64,000 nucleotides of DNA from Multifurca ochricompacta (GCA_022496185.1 WTXG01000009.1:372001-436000), one strand, 5' to 3'; shown: positions 43,357 to 56,000, numbered from the stretch's first letter. Made by a program: numbers and translations. The notes: generated by a model from the letters alone, not told the origin.

Positions 43357-43767
43357 GAGCGAGCGAGAATAGTACACGTAGTATAACCAAATGACAACTT
43401 TTACTGTCCTTAGCCCGTGGGTCATTCCCTGTTGTGTTCATCTATCAGTATCTACAAAGGCCACACCATGCACACATGCACATATAATGTACAACATGCC
43501 ATAGTGCCATAGTGCCACAGTGCCATGTACCATCCCACAATCGCCACAACCGCACAACTACACAATGGAACGCGTAGATCACATGATCCCGATACATGGG
43601 TGTTGTGTTGTTGGTTTAAGCGCATGCGTTCACATCTTTGCACACCCTTTGCTCGCGACTTGTGACCGATTCCGTTCTGACCCTCGCCCGCACTTCGTAA
43701 TAACGCACCTCGTAACTTTCTATTTAATATCGAAGTCTTACAGCGTCCTGTACGCTGTCCAGAACGC
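43357..43767. promoter_or_regulatory. CDC27 upstream region with TGCCATAG repeat
   Basis: Contains a short repeat (43497-43525) and one ACGCGT word at 43570-43575, which matches the MluI cell-cycle box core but is common enough to occur by chance. No gene was seen. Confidence 0.4.
43497..43525. repeat. TGCCATAG-type 8-10 base tandem repeat
   Basis: TGCCATAG recurs with one-base variation, in the CCT1-CDC27 spacer. Confidence 0.75.
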
Positions 43768-46738
43768 ATGCAGTCGCAACAATCTGAATCACCTCCGACC
43801 TTCTTGCCATATCTTTCTAAGCGCTTCAACTCTCTCATTTGGGCATGCCTCGACGCCGACCTCCACAAGTCCGCCATTTTTTATGCGGAGCGATATTTTG
43901 CGCTGGATCACGGGAATCACGACGCGCGACATCTCTACGCGACTGTCATGCTCCGAGCCAATCAGCCCCACTCCGCGTTGCATCTCGTGAACCTCCCTCC
44001 AGACCAACACTGTAATGGGTGCTTAGAAATAAAGTCTAAGTGTTGCTCTACTTTGGGCAGGAACCGGCAGGCGCGGGAGGCGTTAGATGACATTTTAAAG
44101 AATGTTACGGAGGTCCCATCGCGTGCGTTACTTCCCATCCACGAAGCGTGAAGCGCACCTGGTCTCACTACTCCCTCAGTGTCACAAGAGCAGCGAACGG
44201 TGCGGACCTTTCCCGAGGAGGCTGTGCTCCACTCCCGCTCTGGGCTCACGGCGTTGAAGGGCAATCTCCCCGACCAAGCCCGAAGCAGTCTCCTTCGAAC
44301 CCTGGCTCTCAACCCTATGATTTGGGAAGCCTTTGAGGGCTTATGTTGTTTAGGTGAAAGCGCCCGTCGGATCTTATCCCAGCTTTCATTAATATTTGGT
44401 TCGTTGTAGGATCCGTACCAGAGATCGAGGAACTCTTCCCATCACGCCCGCCGCCAATTAAGCGCACTTCTCCAGATGAACAGCTGACAACAAGACCGAC
44501 GCAGCCTCCAGTTCCGACCGCCACCGGCGCAGGCTTCTTTACGCCTGACACTGGCAATGCCGGAAACCTGTTTCGAAAGCCAGAGCCTGTCAACGCTCTA
44601 CCCGTCCGTATGGGACGGTTAGGTCCTCGAGATTCCATGTAGGCAAGCGCATAACTAAGCCTTTCGCAAAATTCTAATTTCGCACCATGCAGACTGACCG
44701 ATGATACGGTCTCACACTTGCCCGAACTTTCTATACTTCAAGCTCATCAACGCATCAAGGGTGCTGCTATACTCTCCTCTCGCGCGCTTTCTTCCGCGGA
44801 TGAAGCTGGGCCTGCCCCAAAAAAGTTGCGCTCCACGACCCGTGGGGTGGAAAAGGCATCTAAACCGGTGGCCGCGGCGGACGACGCACGCTCAAAAAAG
44901 GCACGCGCACGCCCGGCCTTGACCCTTGTTAACCTCTTCTCATCTGCGGGCCGTCGTCCTCAGCCCACGGTAGTGTCCTCCAGACATGCGCCGGCAGCCG
45001 GCAGCCGGTCTGACCGAGATGGGAGTGCGTCGGGCGTGGGCACGCGGCGGAGCGCGCGACTGATGAGCACCGGAAATAAGCCACCGATTCCCAGTAAGGT
45101 CGGTGTTCCCGTTTACGAACCCAGGGGTAGAAGTTTTGTGGCTCTTATACATATTGTGCCTCAGCCGCCACCGGTCCGAGACCGACGCAGACCTCGCACA
45201 CGCACACGATCGCATTCAACAGATTCTGAAGATGAGCCGGCACCTAGCGGGGACGCAGCGCATTCGCAATCGCCTCAGTCGGTAACACAATCGCCGCGGT
45301 CGGACACGTCACCTGCACCAAGCAACTGGACAGCATCGCAAGAACAGGCAGCGCAGGAGGCATACGAGGTAGAGCTCGCAGACCAATACATTTACGACCT
45401 TATGCGGTTATTCGCCAGCGCCACGAGGGCGCTAGCTATGTACAACACAGCACTGTGCATGGAGGAATTGGACAAGTTACCGCATGTCCATCAAAAATCC
45501 CCATATGTGATGGCTATGGTGGGGAAAGCGCACTATGAGCGGACCGATTACACATCTGTACGTATTCTTCCGTTAAATGCTCGCTGTGCCCATCCACCCG
45601 CGCACACGTTCATATCAAGTCGTTGCACAGGCGGAACGTGCCTTCCAGGCGGTGCGGGCACTAGACCCATATCGGCTATGGGATATGGAGGTGTACTCGA
45701 CCTTATTATGGCATCTCCAACGGACAGTTCAATTGTCATTTTTGGCACAAGAGTTGCTCTCGATCGAGCCACGTTCCTCACAGGCGTGGATAGCGATAGG
45801 AAACACGTTTTCGTTGCAGAAGGAGCGTTCACAAGCGTTGACGTGCTTTCGGCGTGCCCAGCAATTGGATCCCACCTGCGCGTACGCGTTCACGCTTGCA
45901 GGGCACGAGTTCATTGACGAGGACCTCGACAAGGCCATCCTGTCGTTCCAGATGGCTCTTCGCGCGGACGCGCGGCATTATAACGCTTGGTACGCCCTCC
46001 TGAGATGCTGCCGATGCCAGGCCTGATGGGAATCGGCTTCGCTTGTGATTGCACATGCTTATCTTTTATGCGTGCGTGTGTGTCTGTGTGTATCTGTGGA
46101 TGCGTGTGGGTGTGTTTCTGCCCAGGTACGGACTAGGGACGTGTTATTTGAGAAAGAGCAAAATCCGCATGGCGGAGTATCACTATAGGAAGGCAGCGGA
46201 AATCCATCCTAATAATGCGGTGCTACTTGGCTGCGTAGGCATGGTGCGTAGAAAGCTGAGCGCGCGCTTGACTGTTTCTTATAGGACTGATAACGATTTT
46301 CGCTAGGCCGTAGAGAGGCGCGGGGATCGAGAAGGAGCTCTTGCGCTATTCAATGAGGCAGTGAAGTTGTCTCCGGAGAACGCACTGGTGCGTTATCGGC
46401 GAGCGAAGATGCTTATCTCTATGAAGCGATATGAGGTGCGTGTGGTGTGGTTCGAGACATGATGATCTCCGAGCGGGTGTGCTAACGTATTTACCCCTCC
46501 CGTCGATTGATAGAGTGCCGTGAGAGATCTAGAACACCTGCGTGACTCGTCGCCAGATGAGTCGAACGTTATCTTCCAGCTTGCGAGAGCATATCGACTG
46601 ATCGGCGATGAAGTGAAGAGCGCCCAGATGCTTGCTATCGCGAGGGATGTATCGCCGAAGAGTGCGAAGAAGATACAAAAGCTAATGGAGACAGTTAAAG
46701 ACGAGGAGGTAGGGGGCGAAGAGATGGACGAGGGTTGA
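43768..46738 (+). CDS. CDC27: Anaphase-promoting complex subunit 3 (Cdc27), TPR protein
   Basis: Cdc27 is a TPR scaffold of the APC/C ubiquitin ligase and docks IR-tail activators. MQSQQSESPPTFLPYL starts at 43768. N-terminal TPRs include CLDADLHKSAIFYAERYFAL and KGNLPDQARSSLLRTLALNP. A long disordered linker (44430-45350) is rich in Arg/Ser/Pro. The C-terminal TPR superhelix includes DYTS, RAFQAVRALDPYRLWDMEVY, SSQAWIAIGNTFSLQKERSQ, DEDLDKAILSFQMALRADAR, YGLGTCYLRKSKIRMAEYHY, REGALALFNEAVKLSPENAL and ESNVIFQLARAYRLIGDEVK. The end is acidic and stops at 46738. About 800 residues; no frame break was needed. Confidence 0.93.
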
Positions 46739-47526
46739 TGTTACCCCAGGGGTGGATGAGAATTTCATCATTCCATGTCCATATATATTGATTTCCCCGG
46801 GGATGCTGCGTTCAATACAAATACAAAACAAAAGATAAACGTCAGATTATCCTCGGAAGCATAGCATAGCATAATTGAAAGGCAAAGGAGAGGGGCGGGA
46901 CGGGGCGGGGACGGTCCGCAGTGACGAACGACGACGAAAGCGAACACGGCGAACAAAACAAAACAAAGCGCTTTTCGGAGTGTTCGGAGGAATGACCGAA
47001 GCCGAGCTGGTCCGATGTGGGAATTCTTGAACCAGGAAATTGGCCGAGATACGAGGCGTGATTGTGAGTCACTTTGGGTTATGATATATGGTCACTTGTC
47101 ACATTATTGTCACAGTGACAATGACGGTCCACCCCCCCCCTGCATTTTTCACTTACTTAAACAACTCAACCTCAACCTCCCTTTCCCCCTTCACTCGCCA
47201 CTCGCACCCCACTCGTCCATAACCCCCAATGCGCTTCTAACCTGTCCCCTTTCTTGTCCACTACCACTTTTCCTCTACTTAATCCCGTCCCCTGTCACCC
47301 ACTCCCTTTTGACAGAGACGGCGTTTTCCAGCAGCCACCACCAGCATGGTTGACAAGCAAGCCCGAAAATCGAAGCACGGCACCATCCTTTTCGAACCCT
47401 TCATCGTATACCGCATACACCGTTGAAAAGACAACAACTCCCTCAGTATCTTCTTCCTCATCTCGTGAGTTTGTTGACTGTTGACTGTCTCGTTGTCACC
47501 ATGTCACCTTCTTATCAACTTTAAAA
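46739..47526. other. CDC27 3' flank and 5' region of the following gene
   Basis: Holds a four-run G tract (46892-46910) and a long pyrimidine-rich stretch (47120-47330). The part from about 47300 to 47470 may be a first coding exon (TSKPENRSTAPSFSNPSSY) of the next gene. Confidence 0.45.
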
Positions 47527-48435
47527 ATGGGTTCAGTGCCTCCACTAGAACGTTTTCTGTCCCACTTCTCGTGTTCCTCAATGTCGTCAGATAAACAGAG
47601 CTTATCTCAAGTCACCCGGTCCAAGCTAAGTTTGGTCATTGGCGTAGGCGCCAAGGACAGCTGCAGCTTGCACCGCTGGGTCCTTCTCAAAAATTCAATC
47701 ACCCGTTCGCAGCCCAATTTCACCGTCTCTTGTAGCCCCATCAACACTTCTGAGCTCCTTCCATCATACGAGGATGAAGAGGTGTGTTGCGACGTAGAAC
47801 ACGACTCCTTCATCTACCCCGATGCCCGCAAGCTCCTTGATAGTCCTTGCAGTGTAAATGACAACAGTTCAGAAAAGCAATGGTTCGACTCGCTTATGGA
47901 GTCGCTCGAATGTGAAGAGTCAGATGACTCGAATGAACCTGTTTCCCTTCTTCATATCGGCGACGACGACGACGACGAGGATGAGTTGCCTCCTCTGACA
48001 CCTTCAGCTTCTCCCATGTCTTCCACCGATGATCTCAGTCACCCCGTGTATAATAATACTCCTATCTCTATGCCATACCCTGTTGTCTATCCGCCCCATG
48101 ATCCCCCATTGTTAAGCCCCCTCGAGCTCCAACCCCTTAATACGTCCCTTGATTCTCACTATCCCCCATTCCACGCTGCGCTACCTTACACCGCTGAGGG
48201 TGACATTGATGACTTGCCTGTGCCGGACACGGTCGAGGATTTCTCGGACGACGAGTCGGATGCACCTTCCACACCCACTCCTGACACCCGCTCGCCATCC
48301 CTATCGCTCGTCGACGCGAGTGCGCGCTCTTCGGAGCGCGCACGACGTCATGTTATCCCACAGGTGTACGTTAATGCGGACGATTCTTATTTCCATCCCT
48401 CCTTCGAGCTCGATCCTCTCCCATTTTCCTACTAA
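47527..48435 (+). CDS. Uncharacterised acidic Ser/Pro-rich protein
   Basis: Not recognised as a named family. An uninterrupted 302-codon frame starts at an ATG at 47527 (MGSVPPLERFLSHFSCSSMS). The same frame can also be reached by splicing from an upstream exon, using a GTGAGT donor near 47466 and an AG just before TGCCTCC at about 47540, which would replace the start. Near the N-terminus is SLHRWVLLKNSI, a short conserved-looking block. The rest is acidic and disordered: LMESLECEESDDSNEP, HIGDDDDDEDELPPLTPSAS and TVEDFSDDESDAPSTPTPDT. It ends near SYFHPSFELDPLPFSY at 48435. Composition suggests a regulatory protein with phosphorylation sites (inference). Confidence 0.6.
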   Translation: MGSVPPLERFLSHFSCSSMSSDKQSLSQVTRSKLSLVIGVGAKDSCSLHRWVLLKNSITRSQPNFTVSCSPINTSELLPSYEDEEVCCDVEHDSFIYPDARKLLDSPCSVNDNSSEKQWFDSLMESLECEESDDSNEPVSLLHIGDDDDDEDELPPLTPSASPMSSTDDLSHPVYNNTPISMPYPVVYPPHDPPLLSPLELQPLNTSLDSHYPPFHAALPYTAEGDIDDLPVPDTVEDFSDDESDAPSTPTPDTRSPSLSLVDASARSSERARRHVIPQVYVNADDSYFHPSFELDPLPFSY

Positions 48436-51400
48436 TCCTTCCCACATGTTTCAAAGTGTCTACAGAGACAAGAGTGCTAGTGCTAATGCTGGACCAGACG
48501 CTTTCTCCATTGGTCTCTACTTGTAAATATCCCACATCCGCATGCCTTCCATTCTTCCCCCCCCCCTTCCCTTCCCTTGCGCGGAGTTGCTTTTGTTCTA
48601 TCTGTTCTCTCTCTTTTTTCCTCTGTGCTTTCTTGCCCATTGTCATTATTCTGTGGTTCGTTATTCCTCGGGAATCTTAGTTGCCATTTTATTGGTTCTA
48701 ATGATGTTTATCGCTCGTGCGACAAGTTGGCGTGGCGTGTGTTGGCGTCATCTAAGGTCTCAAATGTCTCAAAAATGCGATCGCCGGCCGCCATGGCAGC
48801 GGAGCAAATAAGCCGTAAGAGACAAGGATGATAAGACTTTTTTCGGGTTTGCGATCTGAGATGCGGAGTTTACCTTTTGGGAGCCTTTGAGCCGTATCCC
48901 CCCCTCATCCTTCCCTTCCTGTCCTGCTCGTGGGACCGCAAAACCTCCTAATTACCCTTCGACTTGCTACCCTCCGGACACTGCGAAGCCGCGGAAACGC
49001 GGAAACGAAATTTGTAAAAAAAAAAAACGTAGGAGCTAAAAAAGACCCTAACGGCTATTTCCGTGCGCACCACTTAACCAAGGTGCGGGCTTTTCTTAGG
49101 ATGGTCCTATGGACTTATGGACTTATGGACCTATAGACCTACCCATTGTGTTTAACCCGTCTGACTAAGCATAGCCCCTTACGCCCCTTACCTCGCCTAG
49201 AGACGCTCGAGATGAGACTGACTGACTGACCGACCTTGCCCCCCCCCCCAATCATGACAATGACAATGACGGCATTGGAGCTTATCCATGGTCCTCATTG
49301 GTTCTCCAGCCTGAGCCGGTATTGATGGTGGGTGCGGAGCGCCCTGGCCTGCAGCTCCGCACCGCATCAACCGAGCACCGAGCAATTACGCTTTGATTGC
49401 GATGCGATGATTGTCGTCGTATGTCTGTGTCTGGTCTATGTCTGGGGTTTGGGGGGGGGAGGCGGGGTAAGGTGACTCACACACCTCACACAACAATAAC
49501 GCGATGTGTGTGTGATACTTTCTCATATGATCTACTTGAACAGCCTATCACAAAAGTAGCGCTCTCTCCATTTGCGTTCGCACTCTTAGGTTCTCTTTGT
49601 TTTGCTGCCGTACAAGGGATAGTGGTCCTAGGGTAGCTGGATCCCCATCGGGGGAGGAGAGGAGGTGGTGTTACCCCGCCCACAGTCGAATCCGTGGTAA
49701 TTCCCGTTTGAATGGGATGGCACAAACTGAACTGGCAGATTAAGCCATCAAAAAGGTCCTTGACCCCCCCTCCCCCCCCACCCCCAACGCTCTCTATCTT
49801 CCAATCGCGTTGTCACCGCGCGACCCGTCGGACCGACTCGAAAAAATAAATATGATAATATAGCAATAATCCCTAGGCCTGTGCGTAGTAGTGCTGACTG
49901 TGCTAGTTGCAACTCGCTCGACACGTACCCGTTGCTATCAGTGTCAATATTATTATTATTACAACCCTAGCGCACACCCGTATACAGAGGGGCACTCGGG
50001 GACAGGGGAAATTGTGTTGCCGGCGAAGGAGACGCTGTCATTACGTTCAAGCGCTTGCCCCAGACGTTCCGTTGACTCCGACCGAAGAACCCAGAGTTGG
50101 TAAGGACCCCCTTAGAGGGTAAAGTCTGAACGGAAGGTGTTTCTTGAATTGAAATGGATACGCGGGGACGTGGACATGACATGGTTGCGTGCTTCGCGGG
50201 ATGGAGATAGGGTGGGCGTTTCTTTGTTTTTTTTTTTTTGTTTTTGGGTTTGGGTTTGGGTTTGTATGAGTTGTGAGTTATGAGATGAGCGATAATTCGG
50301 TCTCGTGGGCCATGGGAAAGTTGGCCGCGCGGCGGAGGGCAGGGCCCAGGTCCTGAGGGCTCAGGACGGACGGAGACGGATAACCCATTGCAATTTTACA
50401 ACGATCATTGCTCACGGCATAAGCGGAAAGCGCGCAGGCATTAATCATTCTTGCGTCTTTCATGCTGTACGCCGATACGCGATATATTGAGTCGACGTGC
50501 TTATCAGAGCCATGCCTCAAAAAAAAAAAACAACAACAACAACAACATGGGGATGGGACGATAAAGAAAAGAATAATAATTTTGCTTGCCTTGAATTGAA
50601 AGAATCACTCCCAGAGCAGAGATTTACAAAGAAGTAGGGCGTGATGTATTGTCGGGTTTACCTATCTCAGACTAGTACCCGAATCACGCGCAACATTTTA
50701 ATCATTTTATTGCAAAAGGTAGGGGGATGTTAGGGGGGATACAACGTTTCAATGAATACTTCCTTATCACGAAGGTTCTCGTGAGGTACCGCGAACCGCG
50801 AGACAAAGATAATATCCTTCGGGGATGACTACTCATAGACGTCACCTAGTATGAGGTGACCGTAGGACCATGACTCGGAATATTCACGGGAGCGAGCCAT
50901 AAATCTATCCCGTCTTTACGTGACGTGACGGTCTATAGACAACTGAGTGGGGCGTAGATGACGCAGAGAAGGCCAAAAAGTTGATGTCTTCCAAGATGCA
51001 GTTGCCGTGATCAATTCTACTATTTGAGACTCTAAGACAGAATCGATTAAAGCATGGATTGAAAATGGGCAAAAGGGCAATTCAATGTGAGTCAGATCAA
51101 GCAAATTTCTTTCTTTACTTTATTTTATTTTATTTACAAATATCAACAAGTATCATTTCCCTCGATATTGCGTGAACGATGATGGGGTCACGCTACTCAA
51201 TAATATCAAGGTATTTCGGCTTCTTGAAACGTGTTGCTTACGACCCCTGTCTTGCTGGCGAAGTACGCTGTTTGTTGTTGAAGTTTGAAGTTGAACCCCG
51301 GATTAGACGGCGCTTAGACGAACGTCCCCAGGGATTCGAGCAGGCAGGACACCACAAGGCCTGGTCATGGCGTGTCACCAGACCGGTCCAGGCCCTCCAA

Positions 51401-51741
51401 GAACCAGGAACTGCTGGGGGCTGAGGGTAAGGGGGTGGGGGGAGGGAGTTCTCGTGTTCCCTTGACTTCGAAGGGAAAGGAGGGAAAGAGAAAGGGCAGG
51501 CAAAACTTAGAGTTTAACCTCTTCGCAAATATCCTACATTTTTATTCTTCTTTTTTTTTTCCTTTCCAAAATTTGAAATTGAATCAGCGCGCGCGTATCC
51601 GCTAAAGAGCCCGTACGCAAGCTGCAACTTGCAGCATGGCAAAAGCAAAAGAAAAGGGGTAGCGAACAAGAAGGATAAACACACATGACACAAAACAAAA
51701 CTAGTACACATCCATCCAACAATCTTCCATACTTTCATACT
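48436..51741. other. 3.3 kb gene-poor stretch
   Basis: The longest stretch without a credible gene. It contains pyrimidine tracts after the upstream stop, GGACTTAT repeats at 49105-49140, C and G homopolymers (49240-49250, 49449-49457, 49764-49783), a GGGTTT triplet repeat at 50245-50264, and a run of G tracts at 51416-51446. All open frames are under 85 codons, lack splice partners and show no family likeness. It could hold regulatory DNA, a non-coding RNA or a decayed gene. Confidence 0.5.
49105..49140. repeat. GGACTTAT/GGACCTAT imperfect tandem repeat
   Basis: Three to four imperfect 8-9 base units in the gene-poor stretch. Confidence 0.75.
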
Positions 51742-52594
51742 TTACAACTTCTGTATCGCCCAGAGATCATCCCCGACATATGTGATCGACTCAACCGCAA
51801 CGCCCTTATTCACCGTCTTCATTTCCTCCGTGCCCAGTTTCGTAATTCCAATACCAACGATAAACTCCTTACCCTCTGCCTCGAAAGCGACCGGTGTACC
51901 AGTGGGCAGTGCCGCATCCGCCGGCGGGAGCCATCCACCCGCGGACGTCAAGCCAGGGCACATCATGTGTGCGCCGGCAAGTAGGAAGCGAATCGCGCCG
52001 CGATCTATGCGAACATGTGGAAGGATGAACGGATCTGCAAGGGGGGGGGAAAAGAGGAGGGGGAGAGGGGTTTGGTTTATTTTGTTTTGATTTGTTTTGG
52101 TTTGGGAGAGAGTCGGTGCGGGTCGGGGGGGAGGGAGGGGCTGTCATGTCAGCGCATGTTGCTCGAACATACAACAACTTGGCACGTAATGGACACTCGC
52201 ATTTGTGGAGCAGACGTAGAGTAGGGAAATAAGGTCCGTCAAAATGTTGGAAGAAGAGCGGCTCGCCATGCAAAGCGTAGATAGAGAGATGATCTCTGCT
52301 ATTGCGGCACATCAAATAAATAAATCAGAAGCGAATAAAATTAATTTCTCTTTTTTTCTTTTGCTCTGGTGACAGACCATTTTACGTTCACGATCGACTC
52401 TTTCTTCGGCCATATTTCCTCTAGTGTCTCTGCATCAATGTTCCATAAAGAGAGTATAGTCGATCGTATGCCTCGTTGAACGGAAGACTTTACAGGGGTT
52501 TGCCCTGCAACATCAGTAGATGGTTGGAATCTTTCTTGATGTCGATACAGACGAACACGGAGCTGACAGTGTTCAAAACTCACTTTTTGAACAT
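51742..52594 (-). CDS. TMA20: MCTS1/Tma20-like PUA-domain translation factor
   Basis: Tma20/MCTS1 works with Tma22/DENR in recycling 40S subunits and reinitiation. A tiny first exon, MFKK (ATG at 52592-52594), joins RFQPSTDVAGQTPVKSSVQR. Next are TLEEIWPKKESIVNVK, then HLSIYALHGEPLFFQHFDGP and YFPTLRLLHKC. The PUA domain follows: DPFILPHVRIDRGAIRFLLA, GAHMMCPGLTSAGGWLPPAD and PTGTPVAFEAEGKEFIVGIG. The end is EEMKTVNKGVAVESITYVGD and LWAIQKL, stopping at 51742-51744. PTLRLLHKxPFILPH, MCPGLTSxG and NKGxxxE are diagnostic. Length about 190 residues with normal domain order. Confidence 0.9.
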
Positions 52595-53011
52595 TCCGTG
52601 GTACTGGTGCAATGTCTGCAATGTCAGTGCGTGATCTTCTTTGCTTTGCGTTGCGCTGGCAGCGCTATGGCCAATGCGTGTGCGTGTGACTTACCACGTG
52701 AGTTCAAAAAACAAAACGCATGTTTATCTAACCGAATCGCTACATCCGAAGATACACATTCGTTCTCTCTTAATCGAGAACTTCATTTAGTGTTACATCC
52801 AAAATATGAGGGCGCAGCAAAAAAGCAAATAGCGACGTGAAATAGCGAGATGGCTAAGAATGGACGAGGGGAGGAAGAGGAAGGTAGGGAGGACAAGTGG
52901 GTTATGATGATATCGATGCGGGAGGGGGGGGGGGGGGTTTCTTTTAGAAAAAAAGAGAACAATAGTATAAAAATCGTAAGATGGCATGAGATACACAGCA
53001 CCGTCCGGGGT
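52595..53011. other. TMA20 promoter side and CRM1 3' flank
   Basis: No gene was seen. It contains a G14 homopolymer near 52925-52938, whose length should be treated with caution. Confidence 0.55.
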
Positions 53012-56000
53012 TCATATGTCCTCGTCCTTGTCTTCTAATTGCGACGGCTTGAGCATTCCTGGAATTCTCAGTGCAGCTTCCCGTTCCAGTTGTTCCTTGC
53101 GCGCAGCCTCTGCTTCCTTCTCATCCGAGAAGAGCTCTGCATTATCGTCCGAGAACTCCTTGAGCTGAATGAGGAAATCTCGCAGTGCCAATTTAAAGCG
53201 GTTAACATCTGAGTGATACTCGGCCAGATTGAGCACGAAGACCATGATGTCGGAGCTAGCCATGATGAAAGGGCCAAAAGTCAGAATCGGCTGGAGAGAT
53301 GAGAAACAATTTTACTTACCTTGATGCATGAGGAAATGCCGACTTGAGTAAATTGGCTGTGTAGTCACGAACGAATTTGGCATTTGTCATGTTGGTATCA
53401 TTGACAACGGCTGGGTCGAATAAAGGTGCTTGTATCGAGTCCGTCGCAACTAGCTGGACCATGCGAGCAAGAAGCAAACTTTGCAATTTAAAACCACTCT
53501 TATGATCTGCATCGGTCAAGACGAAGAACGTATCTTGCAAGAAGCTGAGATAGTACTGCTGGAAAAACTGGTTGGCTATTTGAGGGTCGGCCGCGGCAAA
53601 GTTGTTGATGATTTCCAAGCAAACTGCCACTAAAGTAAGCTGGACCTGCAAGAGACAAATGATAAGAAACTTTACGGTTCAAACCAGTCTCCGCAATGTC
53701 TCTCATTGTGTGTTTAATTGCCCACACAATACTATCCATGAAAAGCTTAAACTGCTGTGGAAGAAGGCCGAGTAATGCTTAGGTTGGGTTGAGTTGAATG
53801 CTGAGCCTTCAGGATGACTTAAAACGCACCTGGGAAACAGTTCAGGTTGATGGCTCGCAAAAGCTTGAAGAAGCCAACACGATGCTCGGGGAACTCTGAA
53901 AAGTCTTGGTTGATCATGTTGAGTGTAGGCTCGAAGACAGCCTCAAGGATTGGCGGCACTTGAGGTGTGAGCAAATTCTAGAAAGAACTCGGTTACTGCT
54001 CTCGCCAAATATAAAGGACGCCACCTACACCCAGTCTCGAAGTAATTGTCGACATCACATTCAGAACTTCTGCGTCGCGGGCCTCGGGACATTCCGATGA
54101 TAATCACCAAGGATCGCGTCCAACAATGGCGGAATCATACTATTGTTAACAGCCTCGAGGTCCTCTGCTTTGCGAATGTAAGTTTCAACCAACTTTAGAA
54201 TTTCCTTCTTGACCGTCCGCAGTTGACGAATTTTTGGCGTCTTAGTGGCAATTTGACCTGTTATAGGTGCTGGATCAGAGATATGTTGCAGCTCGTGGGG
54301 CCTAGGACCTACCATCCTTGGAAACGGTCTCACTGATGATACCGCTGACTGCGCGATACAACCCCAACATGTCCATATAGATGAGACCAATCTGGGGTAG
54401 GAAGAAACTGCCGATAGAGGCGCACGCCGCAACGTTTGTTTTAAGAACGTTCGACAGTATACGCAGGTTTTCGGAATTGCTTAGAACGTCCTTGCTGGCC
54501 GCAGCCTGAGCCATAAGGGACTCCCACTAATCCACGCAAGATTGAGTAGGAAATTCGAGGATTCAGCATCGAGGCAACTCACAGCGGCATTGGGAAGCTC
54601 CATTAACTTCGCGATGAGCTTTTCTTGCTGGGGCTTGTTTGGCTGTGCCGAGATCATGTAGCCGACAGCTTCATAGAACGTATGAACCTGTTGCGGGCTG
54701 AGATCCACCGTTATCCGGTGAAGCAGCCTCAAAATTTCATCCACAAAAGGATCTTGCTCCTGGCTTTGTTGCATGACAAAGTGGCGTCGACACTTCTGCG
54801 CGATCTTAATGAAGGTATCGCACGCCATGTCTTGCACGCCTTCGTGTGTCTCGTGCATGAACTCGAAAAGCTTGTTGACGACAGTTTTTAGGAACTTCCA
54901 GTGTGCCTTCAGGAAGCGTGGATACTGTCCAACAATGTACATTATGTCAGACGCAACGACTGCCTTGTTGTCTTTGCCACGCTTAATTTCGCATAAGCCG
55001 AGAAGGTCCTTGATGACGGTCACAAGGAAACGCTTCTCGGTCTCTTCGTCTAGAAAAGCATAAGAGCAACCAATGGAGTAGCAAACAGAATATACGCACT
55101 CATCGCTCCTGAGATTGACCCGATGGCCCAACATAATGTATTTAAATTTTGCCACGACCATTCTGAGCCGTCGACTTGCTTCGCAAGCTTCTCGGTAAGG
55201 ATATTTTCGGTGTCGGCGACATCCAAGTGGGTAAGATAGACCAAGAGTTCCCGCATTGACTTGTAGAGCACGATAGTGTCCGATTCTTTCATGAATTCGC
55301 GAACAATCTCGCCCTCCTCGTTCTCGACAATAAGGACCTAAGATTCTGATCAGCCAAATGGACGATGCGCGAAGTGAAAAAATCCAACCTCTTCGGGTTT
55401 AACCATCTTCTCAATGACGACAAGTCGAAGATTTGATAGCACGTCGGAATAGATATTTTTCCTGAGAGATACACCATTGAGCATATTGTGCGCTCCGTTC
55501 GTTCCGCCCAGGCTGAGACCCATAAGGAGACCGCTGTCGCCGATGGGTAAACTCTGGATTTCATCGTACAGCTCAGCGACGAGTTTCAGCCAGTACTCCA
55601 AACAGATCTTGAATATCTCGCGTTCATCAACTTGTGATATCTTCACCATGTACAGGTGCGCGTTCAATAAGACATCCTGAGTTCGCTCGTTTTCAACAGT
55701 CCTTAAATGATTTTGAAGGAAGTTGCCAAGGAATAGGGCGAGACTGAGAATAAACTCCTGTCCGGCATCGTTCGAGTGGGCGTATGCTTGAGCAATGTTT
55801 GTGTTGGGAGGAACCATCCGGTTAATGGCCGTCATGACCATTTCGAACAAGGAGACAAACTTTGGGTCATATTCAGGACCAACAGTGAGGGCGGCAATTT
55901 CTGCGAGACACTTCAAGGTGAGATTTCGGAAGTCAGGAGCCTCGAGAAACTGTCCGAAAGAGGTTGATCAGTGGGAGCCATTGGAATCACGAATAGAAGC

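Noticed and set aside
44718..45917. A 399-codon plus-strand frame as one exon of CDC27
   Set aside because: Only its first part is CDC27. Past about 45557 the TPR reading continues in another frame after a short intron (RAFQAVRALDPYRLWDMEVY).
50221..50264. T-rich tract with GGGTTT repeats as a telomere-like or retroposon tail
   Set aside because: Only three copies, no target-site duplication and no transposon coding sequence beside it.
48436..51741. A hidden defence system, biosynthetic cluster or mobile element in the gene-poor stretch
   Set aside because: No transposase, reverse transcriptase, terminal repeats, synthase or nuclease motifs are readable in any frame.
53668..53684. GGTTCAAACC as a tRNA B box
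   Set aside because: It lies at an exon/intron border of CRM1 and lacks an A box and acceptor stem.
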